Shown: piece by piece, positions 42,382 through 52,200 of the stretch
How the letters are laid out: each line of letters starts with the position of its first letter
Position numbering within the stretch: the first letter of the stretch is position 1
Translations under genes and position numbers: made by a program
From: Rhodovibrionaceae bacterium
Lineage (GTDB): Bacteria; Pseudomonadota; Alphaproteobacteria; Kiloniellales; DSM-21159
Direction: 5' to 3'
Assembly: GCA_028279885.1 (NCBI GenBank)
Contig: JANQMX010000060.1
Coordinates: 62,001-126,000, forward strand
Length of the DNA: 64,000 bases
The notes under the pieces: generated by a model
Told to the model about the DNA's origin: nothing
What the model saw: the letters and a program-made list of their open reading frames with translations, nothing else
The model's database searches: none

Positions 42382-43242
42382 ATGTCCAGCCGTTTCAAGA
42401 TATTGCTCTTGCTGACACCGGCCTTGTTCGTGATCTGCGTGCTGTTTCTCGGCGGTCTGGGTTTGGGCTTGGCGCGAAGCTTCAACTACATGCCGGTCAT
42501 CGGACTGACGGAGCCCAGTTTCCACGCCTATATCGCGGTCTTTACCAATCCTGAATTCTACCAGTCGCTCGGGCTCTCTCTTTACATCTCTATCACATCG
42601 ACGGTCATCTCCACTGTGCTCGCCGTTGCCTGCGCTTTGCTTCTGCGCGAGAGCTTTGCCGGGAAACGAACCGTCACTTTCCTGTTCCAGCTGAACCTGA
42701 CGATACCGCACGTCGTCGGTGCGGTAGCGATGCTGTTTCTGCTGTCTCAGAGCGGCTTCCTCGCCCGCATCGGCTATCTGTTCGGTATCATCGATCAGCC
42801 AAGCGAATTCCCCGAGATGATATACGATGACTATGCCATCGGTATCATCCTCCAGTACGTCTGGAAGGAAACGCCGTTCATTGGCCTGATCGCGCTCGCC
42901 ATCCTCCAATCCATGGGCGACGACTACGAGTCGGTGGCGCGCTCGTTGGGGGCCAACCGCTGGCAACGGTTGTTCTATGTCATCATCCCGCTGATCACGC
43001 CGGGCGTCATGCGCGCATGCATCGTTGCCTTCGCTTTCACCTTCGGGGCATTCGAGGTGCCCTATCTGATCGGCAAGACCTATCCGACGGTGCTGCCGGT
43101 GCTGGCCTATCAGAGCTACACCGATGTCGATCTGACCCTTCGGCCCGAAGCTATGGCGATGGCCCTGGTCATCGCCCTTATCAGCACGATCCTCATCGTT
43201 GCCTACCTGCGCGTTTCGCGTCGTTTCGTGAGGTTTGACTGA
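42382..43242 (+). CDS. ABC transporter permease 1
   Basis: A 286-residue inner-membrane permease with six helices and the binding-protein-dependent EAA loop near residue 175 (YESVARSLGANRWQRLFYVIIPLITPG). It pairs with the next permease and resembles polyamine/iron-type ABC permeases. GGAGTG precedes ATG 42382. The 145 bases before it hold the hairpin that follows the binding-protein gene. Confidence 0.9.
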   Translation: MSSRFKILLLLTPALFVICVLFLGGLGLGLARSFNYMPVIGLTEPSFHAYIAVFTNPEFYQSLGLSLYISITSTVISTVLAVACALLLRESFAGKRTVTFLFQLNLTIPHVVGAVAMLFLLSQSGFLARIGYLFGIIDQPSEFPEMIYDDYAIGIILQYVWKETPFIGLIALAILQSMGDDYESVARSLGANRWQRLFYVIIPLITPGVMRACIVAFAFTFGAFEVPYLIGKTYPTVLPVLAYQSYTDVDLTLRPEAMAMALVIALISTILIVAYLRVSRRFVRFD

Positions 43243-43243
43243 C

Positions 43244-44104
43244 ATGGTTCTGGCGGGTCTGCGTGAGGTGGCCGCTGAGGGCGGGAGCAGGGCGCTTTGG
43301 AGGCGAAGAAGCCTGTGGCGGTGGCTTGCGATCGGGCTCCTTCTGACCTGGCTCATCCTGCCGCTTGTCCCGCTTGTGATCTGGTCGTTCAGCTTCAGTT
43401 GGTTTTTCCCAAGCACGCTTCCCTCGCGCTGGGGGATGAGGGCGTGGGAGTATGCCTTCTCGCCGACGGCGAGCGTGCTTCCGGCGCTATGGGACACGAT
43501 CGTGATTGCCGGCGGGACGGTGTTCCTATCGCTGCTGATCGGGGTTCCTGCCGGGCGAGCCTTGGGGCTTCATGTTTTTCGCGGCAAGCGGATTGTCGAG
43601 TTCCTCGTCATTGCGCCGACGATCGTGCCGCCGCTCGCCGTGGTGCTCGGCATCCATGTGGTGTTCATCCGGCTTGGCTTAGCCGATACCGTGATCGGCG
43701 TCATTCTGGTTCATCTGATACCGGTCCTGCCCTACGTGACCCTTGTGATGACCGGGGTGTTCGCGAACTACGATCCGGAGTTCGAGGATCAGGCCCGATC
43801 GCTGGGGGCCGGTTGGGTGAGGACCATCTGGTACGTCATGCTGCCGGCCATCTTTCCGGGACTCATGGTCGCGGGGCTGTTCGCCTTTCTGATTTCCTGG
43901 AGCCAATACGTGATCACGCTCCTCATCGGCGGCGGCCAAGTGCAAACGCTTCCGCTGCTTCTCTACTCTTTCGCACGCAGCGGCGATAACGCCCTGACCG
44001 GCGCCCTGTCGGTGATCTTCATCTTGCCGGGGCTGCTTATGCTGTTGCTCACATCCCGTTTCCTCACCGGCAGGAACCAAGTCATTGGAGGCATTGGGCG
44101 CTGA
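43244..44104 (+). CDS. ABC transporter permease 2
   Basis: A 286-residue six-helix permease with EAA loop FEDQARSLGAGWVRTIWYVMLPAIFPG near residue 183. ATG 43244, one base after the permease 1 stop, with GAGG 10 bases upstream, is preferred to the TTG at 43235. The stop overlaps the ATPase ATG (TGATG), so transporter subunits are made together. Confidence 0.9.
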   Translation: MVLAGLREVAAEGGSRALWRRRSLWRWLAIGLLLTWLILPLVPLVIWSFSFSWFFPSTLPSRWGMRAWEYAFSPTASVLPALWDTIVIAGGTVFLSLLIGVPAGRALGLHVFRGKRIVEFLVIAPTIVPPLAVVLGIHVVFIRLGLADTVIGVILVHLIPVLPYVTLVMTGVFANYDPEFEDQARSLGAGWVRTIWYVMLPAIFPGLMVAGLFAFLISWSQYVITLLIGGGQVQTLPLLLYSFARSGDNALTGALSVIFILPGLLMLLLTSRFLTGRNQVIGGIGR

Positions 44105-45150
44105 TGACACATGTTTTGCTCAAGGGCCTCACACTTTGCTACGAGGGCCAGCACACGCCGGCGCTGGAGGCAGCCGATCTGGACATCGAAGACGGCAAGC
44201 TGACCGCGTTGCTTGGGCCTTCCGGCTGCGGCAAGACGACGACCATGAAGCTGATCGCCGGCCTGCTTAAGCCGACGGCAGGGGATATCTGGTTCGACGG
44301 CCGCTCGGTGCTCCCGATCTCGGCGGAGAAGCGCAAGACGGCGATGGTGTTCCAGAAGCACTTGCTGTTCCCATACATGACCGTCGGTGAGAACGTCGCC
44401 TTCGGTCTCAAGATGCGGGGCATCGACAGTCGCCTGCGCGCCCGGATGGCTACCGAGATGCTTGATATGGTAAAGTTGCCTGGCATGGAGGACCGCAAGC
44501 CGAACCAGCTTTCGGGTGGTCAGCAGCAAAGGGTAGCGCTGGCTCGCGCCTTGGTCATCCAGCCGGATGTTCTCCTGCTCGACGAGCCGCTGAGCGCGCT
44601 CGACGCACACCTGCGCGATGAGATGCGCGACTTGATCCTCTCCATCCAACGCAGATTGGGGATCACAACGGTCCTGGTGACCCACGATCAGGAGGAAGCC
44701 GTTGTTCTGGCTGATCGGATTGCCGTTATGTTCGACGGACGGATATGCCAGTACGACGAGCCTGCGGTCTTCTATGATCGGCCGAGTTCCATCCAGATCG
44801 CGCGGTTTTTCGGTGCGCGAAACCTGCTTTCGGCGCACATTTCGGATGGCGTCGCTGAAACCCGGATCGGCAGATTTGCGGTGCAGCGCGGTATCGTCCA
44901 AAGTGGTCGCGGCACGCTGACCATTCGACCGGAAGCGATGGTCATCGGCAATAGCGGCGCCAACGGGATTTCAGCCCGGGTGACAGCGCGAATCTATCTT
45001 GGAACGCAGGTAAGGGTGCGGTTTGAGGTTGACGGAGAGTCCTTGGAGGGCCTGTTCCCCCCAGATGTGATGCCCCAGGTCGAAGAGGGGAAATCGGTCG
45101 ACCTCATGCTTCCGCCGAAATCGATATGGGTGATGCCAGGTGAAGCTTGA
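44104..45150 (+). CDS. ABC transporter ATP-binding protein
   Basis: A 348-residue ATPase. Walker A GPSGCGKTT (38-46), Q-loop (MVFQKHLLFPYMTV), signature LSGGQQQRVALARAL (~137), Walker B VLLLDEPLSALD (~157) and H-loop VLVTHDQ are intact. The C-terminal ~100 residues form a TOBE-type OB domain (GTLTIRPEAMVI, LGTQVRVRFEV), as in PotA/UgpC-type importers. It overlaps permease 2 by 1 base and the GntR gene by 11 bases. Confidence 0.93.
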   Translation: MTHVLLKGLTLCYEGQHTPALEAADLDIEDGKLTALLGPSGCGKTTTMKLIAGLLKPTAGDIWFDGRSVLPISAEKRKTAMVFQKHLLFPYMTVGENVAFGLKMRGIDSRLRARMATEMLDMVKLPGMEDRKPNQLSGGQQQRVALARALVIQPDVLLLDEPLSALDAHLRDEMRDLILSIQRRLGITTVLVTHDQEEAVVLADRIAVMFDGRICQYDEPAVFYDRPSSIQIARFFGARNLLSAHISDGVAETRIGRFAVQRGIVQSGRGTLTIRPEAMVIGNSGANGISARVTARIYLGTQVRVRFEVDGESLEGLFPPDVMPQVEEGKSVDLMLPPKSIWVMPGEA

Positions 45151-45892
45151 GCGTTCAGAGCTTGAGGCCAGGCGCCGTGGTAAAGCACAGGATAGCGCCG
45201 GCAAGATTCATGTGCCGACCGTGCGCGACGAGGTCTACGAGCTGCTGCGCGAGCGGATCCTGACCTCGAGCCTTCCGGAAGGGACCCGAATTGATCTCAA
45301 GGAGCTTGCGGTAGACCTTGGTGTGAGCGCCACGCCGCTCAAGGAGGCGATCCAGCGGCTGCAAGCCGAAGGATTGCTGGTCGTGCAGCCTCGGCGAGGA
45401 ACATTCGTCGCGACGATCGACGAAGAGGAGGTCAAGGAAGGTTTTGAGGTCCGAAAGTTTCTGGAATTGGGCGCCGCGGAGATTGTCGTCGAGACGATAA
45501 CGGACAGCGACCTTAAAGAGCTGGACGCTATTCTGCAGGAAACCGAGCAACTCCTCACCAGAAAGAGCTACCAGGTTATCTTGCCTCGCTTCATTGCGCT
45601 CGATGGCCTGTTTCATGAGAAGATTATTGGGGCAACCCACCACCGTCTTCTCATCGAGCACTATTCGAACATCAACACGCTTCTGCACGTCTCGCGCATC
45701 CGGCGGCGCTTCGAGCGGGAGGACTCCCTCAAGACGGTGACCGAGCATAGGCATATCCTGGATGCGTTGAAGCGTCGCGACGAAGCGGCCCTCAAGGCTG
45801 CGATCCGTGAGCATATCGACGGTGGGCTGGCGCGGGTAAACAGCGCGCTGGGTCAACCCGATGACGTTCCGTCCGGGGGCAGAACCCGCTAG
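45140..45892 (+). CDS. GntR-family regulator with FCD domain
   Basis: A 250-residue regulator: GntR winged helix at about 15-80 (VRDEVYELLRERILTSSLPEG, LAVDLGVSATPLKEAIQRL, GLLVVQPRRGTFVA) and an all-helical FCD ligand domain. Metal-binding type residues are in LDGLFHEKI, TEHRHILDAL and AAIREHIDGG. GTG 45140 lies inside the end of the ATPase gene. It most likely controls its own operon through the palindrome at 39813-39835 and responds to the transported compound or its product. Confidence 0.88.
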   Translation: MKLERSELEARRRGKAQDSAGKIHVPTVRDEVYELLRERILTSSLPEGTRIDLKELAVDLGVSATPLKEAIQRLQAEGLLVVQPRRGTFVATIDEEEVKEGFEVRKFLELGAAEIVVETITDSDLKELDAILQETEQLLTRKSYQVILPRFIALDGLFHEKIIGATHHRLLIEHYSNINTLLHVSRIRRRFEREDSLKTVTEHRHILDALKRRDEAALKAAIREHIDGGLARVNSALGQPDDVPSGGRTR

Positions 45893-46239
45893 ATGCTTGC
45901 TCTCCAGCTGTTGGGCCTTTGCCAAGGCCCGGCAAAACGGCGGGACATCCATCCAAGCTGATCGTACATGCACCGCTGTTCATGCTGCGCCGAACTGGTG
46001 CCGCTTAGGCGCGAGCAAGGACGGAGCACGCTTTGCAGCGTAGACGCTGCAAGCTCCTGAGCGCGCGGATTGCGCACCTCCTTCTGACCGATAGCTGTAA
46101 CTGAAACCAGTCAGAAGTTTCCCAGAGTCTTAACAATGCGAAGCGGCCCGAGGGGGGTAGGTTCGCCCGGCTGTTGCCGAGAACGAGCAGCTTTCTCGGC
46201 CGATCTTCCTGAAACCATTCTCAATTGGGGAGCTTTGAG
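45893..46239 (+). other. Gene-free stretch before the giant secreted protein
   Basis: 347 bases with no credible gene. A perfect hairpin, GGGCCTT-TGCC-AAGGCCC (45913-45930), 20 bases after the GntR stop, may end the upstream operon although no T-run follows. The right half must hold the promoter of the giant gene; CTGAAACCAGTCAG near 46102 is a small inverted repeat. GGGGAG at 46227 is its ribosome site. Confidence 0.5.
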
Positions 46240-49200
46240 ATGGCGCGTAACCTCAACGGTGCGACTCTGGGTACGGCAGACGAGACGGGCATTCCGCGCA
46301 TCGACGGAAACGATACCTCCCTGTTTCGGTTTTCGGCTTTCGCGCCCGATGAGGCGCTGCGCCTGGTGCCGGGGACTGAAGCGCCCGAGCCGATCTCGAC
46401 CTGGGCCCTCGGCCTGGACGTCTACATCGAGCGGCCCAGCGAAACCTTTGTCAGCCTCTTTCAGACCGGTGAGGGCGACGGCGATCTCTTCCTGCGCGAC
46501 AACGGCGATGGCACCGCCGGGATCGGAGTGAGCGGTGTGTACGATGGTGCTGTGGCGTTCGATGCCTGGAACCGCATCGTCGTGACCGTGACTGAGGAAG
46601 GCGGCAACGCGGTCTTGCGCACCTACGTCAACGGCGGTCCTGTCGGGACCCAGGACCTCGGCGTAACCGACCGTTGGGATATCGATCCGACACTGGGCCT
46701 GAAACTGTTCAACGACGACAGCGGCGAGACGGCGGCCGGCGCCGTGTCCTCTGTGTTCTTTTCCACCGACGTGCCGAGCCCGGCGGAAGTCGCCGGGCTG
46801 TTGGCGACGGTTCCGACGGCTGACGCGGCAGGATTCTTCCCCGTGCAACCGACGCAGTCGGCTGTGGAGATCAATTTCGACAACCAGGACGTCCAGCCCC
46901 GCTATGGCACGGCGGACGTAGTCCTCGATGGCTTGGGCTTCCAGACACCAGCCGTGATCGGCGACAGCGCCATCGCCTTCTCGACCCAGTTCGGCATCGA
47001 CGGACCCGGCGGCGCGGACATCGCGGTTCTCGACTATGCGGGCTACACCCCGAGCGAAGGCGTTCTCGTCGAACTGCCGCTGCTCTCATCGGATCTCTCC
47101 ACCTACACCGCCGTCTGGGACATCCGCTTTGACGAGCTTGCCGGCTTCCAGTCGCTCCTCCAGACCGACGTGAGCCAGGGCGGCGATGGCGAGCTTTTCA
47201 TCCGCAGCGATGGCGGCATCGGCATCAACGGAGACTATGACGGGGCCGTCTCGGTCGACACCTGGCACCGCATCGCCATCACGGTAGAGGACCAGAACGA
47301 CGGTACGGCCATCCTGTCGAAGTACCTCGACGGTGCCTTCCTCGATAGCCAGACCGTGAGCGCCGACCGCTTCACTCTATCGGCCGAAACCGGCTTTCTG
47401 CTGCTGAGCGACAACGACCGCGAGACCTCGACGGGCTTTCTGGGGCACTTCGGGCTTTCGGAAGAGGTGCTCGACGCCTTGGAGATCGCCGCGCTTGGCG
47501 GGCCGGACGGCGACGGGCCGTTCGAGGCGGTTGACCCCGGCGGGACGCGCAGCCTGACGCTCAACTTCGACTCGAGCTTCCGGCCCTACGACAGCCAGAC
47601 TGGCTCGGTGCTGGTGTCCCTCGACGGCGGTGCGTTCACCTCGCTCTTGACCCTCGATACCTTGACGGTGCCGGGCGGCTCCAGCGCGCTGACCCGCGTC
47701 GACGAGGCCGTTTCGCTCAACTTCGAAGTGCCGGAAGCCACCGAGACGGTCAGCTTCCAGTTCGCTTACGAGAGCGCGGACAATGACTGGTGGTGGGCGG
47801 TCGACAATGTGTCGCTCACGGAGAACGGCTCAGCCCTGTTCTCGGAGGATTTCGAAGGTCTGCCCCTCGGGCCCTTCGTGTCGCCGGGCGAGAGCGGCGG
47901 CGATGGCACCGACTGGACCAATGTCGCGCCTGACGGTTGGAACCGCGACAACACGACCACCCCAACCGGCGGCGTCGTTGAGTTCGAGGGTTGGACGTTC
48001 CTCGACAAGAACAGCTGGGTCGCGACCGCTGGCGATCAGGCGCGCGCGCAGTTCACCCTCGGTGAGGGAATCGTGGCCGTGGCCGACGGCGACGAATACA
48101 GCGATCTCGGCGCCATCGGCAGCGACTCCATCAACGTCCTCTTGGCCACGCCGGAAATCGCCCTTCCCGCGAGCGGCGGCGACTCACCCGCGGTGGGGGA
48201 CGAGGGGGTGCCGACCTATCAGATCGGCTTCGACAACTATGAGCCGACGGTCGAGTTCGGCTTCGGCGAGGTCGCGGTGATCGATGAGGACGCCGAGGCA
48301 CCCTTCCAGGACAACATCAACGACCTGCTGATCACCGAGGGTGGGGCACCGACCGAGATTGACCTCGCGGCGGCCTTCGGCGCCGGCGCCACGAACTTCT
48401 CGGTCACCACCTCCGACGGCAGCCTTGTCGACGCGGAAATCGACGGCACGACGTTGAGGCTGAGCGGGCTGGACCTCGGCCACTCGGATATCACGGTCAC
48501 CGCCCAGGCGGAGAACGGTGCGGAGCTCGTCGAGAACTTCCGCGCCATCGTCGCCGGCGAAAACGCCTACGTCTTTGCGATCATTCCTGACACGCAGGAT
48601 TACACCTCCAACCCAGGGATAGCCGAGACCTTCGGCAATATGACCGACTGGCTGGTTGAGCAGAAGGACAGCCTGGCGATCCAGCATGCGATCCATGTCG
48701 GTGACATCGTGCAGTTCGGCGCGGAGGGCCAGTGGGAGATCGCCGAGGATGCCATGGAGCGGCTGGACGGCGAGCTCTCCTACACCCTCGCCATCGGCAA
48801 CCATGATCAGCAGCGCCCGGGATTCTCCTCGGCCTTCAGCTTCGAGACCGACGTCGACACCTACTTTACGCCGGAGCAGGTGGGCGCGACGGCAGCCCAA
48901 GGCGGCGGAACCTATGACGGCTTCGACGTGGGCGAGGATACCTTCCAGAACGGCAATACCTACGCGGACTCGATCCGAAACCACTACACCACGCTGACCA
49001 CGCCGGACGGCACCGATTGGCTGATCTTCAGTCTCGAGTTCGGCATGCCGGATGACGTCCTGCGCTGGGCCTCGGAGGTGATCGAAGATCACCTGGACCA
49101 CCGCGTTATCATCGACACGCATTCCTGGAATGGCGGTGACGGCCGCGTCACGCCCACGACCGAGCCGCTCAACACTGACAACGGCGGCTGGGGTTATGCG

Positions 49201-52200
49201 ATCCGCGACAACCCGCGGGGCGTGAACGACGGCGAGGATGCCTGGCGGGAGTTCGCCTCGAAGTATCCGAACATCACCTTCACCTTCAACGGTCACAACT
49301 TCATGGGCGGCGCCGAGACCGTGGTGAGCTATGGCGCCGGCGGCAATCCGGTCCACCAGGTCTTCGTGAACTACCAGAACGGCGCTTGGGCCGGTGTCGA
49401 GGGTGTCGGCACCAACGGTGGCAACGGCGCGATGCGCTTGATGGTGATCGATCCGGACAACGACCGGGTGACGACCCACACCAAGCTTGTCGAGCTCGAC
49501 AGCTACTACGACGAATTCCCGGACCACCAGGAAGTCTTCGAAGGAGTCGACCTCGGTACGCCCGAGCAGATCGCCATTGCAAAGGCCGGCGAGACCATGA
49601 CGGTCACCGGCGACGGCATCTCGGCAACGGTCGAGCTCGACCCCTCCGCGACCATCGGCGATACGGCCGGTGCCACTTTCGAGTGGTTTGCAGCCGATGG
49701 CGAGAAGCTGGGCGAGACCGATGGCGGCGTGCTGTCGGTCGACCTCAAGACCGGAACAAACCGCCTGTTGTTGGAGGTCACCGACCAGAACGGCAATGTG
49801 TCGACCGACGAAAAGGTGGTGATCGTCGAGGCACCGGACGCGCTCTTGACCGAGACCTTCGACGACGGCGATTTGGCGGGATGGGGCTCGCCCGCGGGCG
49901 ACCCCGGCGATCTCTTCGACCTCGGCACCGATCTCGGCTTCTCGCTGCCGTCGATCGGCGGCGTGGCGCAGATCCCGATCACGCTGCAGTTCGACTCGAG
50001 CTTCCGGCCCTATGACGCCATGACCGGCGAGGTGATGGTCAGCTTTGACGGCGGCCAAAGCTTTTCGACGCTCTTGACGCTCGACACGAACACGGTCCCA
50101 GGCGGCACCAGCTCTCTCGACCGCGCGAACGAGGAGGTCACCCTCGAGGTCTTGGCCCCGAGCAGCGCCAGCGACATCCAGTTCGCCTGGCGTCTCAGCC
50201 AGGCCGACAATGATTGGTGGTGGGCGATCGACAACGTGGAGGTCACCACGGGCCTGCCGGACGTCGGACAGACGCTTCTCGTCGAGAACTTCGACGGCCT
50301 GCCGCTACAGGATGTCGTCGACGAGCCCGCACCGGATCCCAACCGCCCGGTCTGGACTCCGACACCGCCGGCCGACTGGACCCAAGATGTCGCGCCCACG
50401 ACCTCGCAGGGAACCACCGAGTGGCAAGGTTGGACCTTTGCCGACAAGGATTTCTGGATCTCGGTCGCGGGCAACCAGGCCCGCGACACCTTCGCGCTGG
50501 GCGAGAACACGGTCGCCATCGCCGACCCCGACGAGTGGGACGACAACAACGACGGCGCGGCTGGCGACACAGACGAGTTCGACAGCACCCTCAAGACTCC
50601 CGCAATCGACATCACCGGCATCGGCGGCGGTCAGCCGGCCGGGAGCGAGGCTGGCATCGTCAGGGTGGCGCCGCTCTCCGGTGTCGAGGGCCTGTTGGTG
50701 ACGCCGACGAGCTCCACCGGCGAGATCGACACATACACCTTGATCTTCGACATCCTTCTCACGGAAACGACCCAGAGCTTTACCTCGCTCTTCCAGACCG
50801 ACGTGACCAACGGGGGCGATGCCGAGATCTACCTGCGCAACGACGGCGCCACGGCCAGCATCGGCATCTCGGGCGACTATGACGGCGCACTGACCTACGG
50901 CGAATGGGGCCGGCTCGCGCTGGTCTTCGAGACCGACGAGAACGGCCAGCAGTCTCTCTCCAAGTACCTCGATGGCGTCTTCCTCGACAGCCAGATCGTG
51001 GACAGCGACGTCTCCGACGGCTCGCGCTGGACGATCGACGCAGATCAGGGCTTCCTGCTGTTCTCAGAGCCGAACGGTTTCACCTCGGAGATCTTCACGA
51101 ACGCGCTGCACTTCACGCCGGAGGCGCTGGATGCAGCGACCATCGCCGCGCTTGGCGGTGTCGATGTCGACGGGCCGGTGGATGCTGCCGCCAACCCGGA
51201 GGCTTTCCAGTTCAACTTCGATGGCGCGCTCGACAGCCTCGACTACGGCACTGCAGGTTTAGCGCCGGTCAGCCTGGCCGGACCGGACGCGACCTCCTAC
51301 CTGGTCAAGGGCTCCATCTTCGGCAATCCCAACGGCGAAGGCGAGGCGGCGCTCTATCAGCAGTCCAACGGCGCGAACGAGATCCTCGTGTGGCTCGGCG
51401 AAGGCGCAGAGAGCTGGAGCGACTACGTCTTCGACATGGTGGTGGAGCCCGCCGACAACGACACGATCGGTGCGGTGTTCTACTACCAGGATGACGAGAA
51501 CCACTATCGTCTGACCCTGGACCAGGAAAACGATACCCGGACGCTCTCGAAGTTCGAGGACGGTGTCGAAACGGTTCTCGCCACGGAGGCGGGGTCCTAT
51601 CGTCACTTCGCGGCGCAGGACCTGCGCATCGCGGTGCTGGGCAGCGAAATCGTCGTCACGCTGGACGACGAGCTCTTGTTCGATGGACCGGTGAGCGACG
51701 CAAGCCCGCTTGCCGGCGGCACCGTCGGGGTGCTGTCGCAACTGATGGACCGCGTGATCTTCGACAACATCTCGGTCAATCCGATCGACCTGGCGGCGCG
51801 CGCGCTGACGTCCGAGCCCTCCGGCCGCTGGGTCGCGGACCTTGACGGCGATGGGACCGCCACGGTGAACCTGACCGCGGCGGCCAGTCTCTCGGCCGCC
51901 GGCGTGGCGTCTTATGAGTGGCTGGTCGACGACGAAGTCAAGGCGACCGGCGAGGCGGCAGCGCTCACCCTGGCGCCGGGCGAGACCACGGTCACGCTGC
52001 GGGTCACCGATGCCAATGGCGCGACATCCGAGGACCAGATCACCGTCGCGGTCGCCGACAACCGCGCCATCCTGGCGTCGGACGACTTCGAGGACGGCAA
52101 TTTTGCCGGTTGGACCATCGTGGACGAAGGTACACAGGAAGGTCCCTCTGACTGGCAGGTCGTGGGGGGCGAGCTGGTGCAGGCCTCCGACATCCAGTCT

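Noticed and set aside
48184-50058. 624-codon minus-strand open frame inside the giant gene
   Set aside because: It lies opposite the phosphoesterase domain, whose motifs are clear on the plus strand; the composition is that of a shadow frame.
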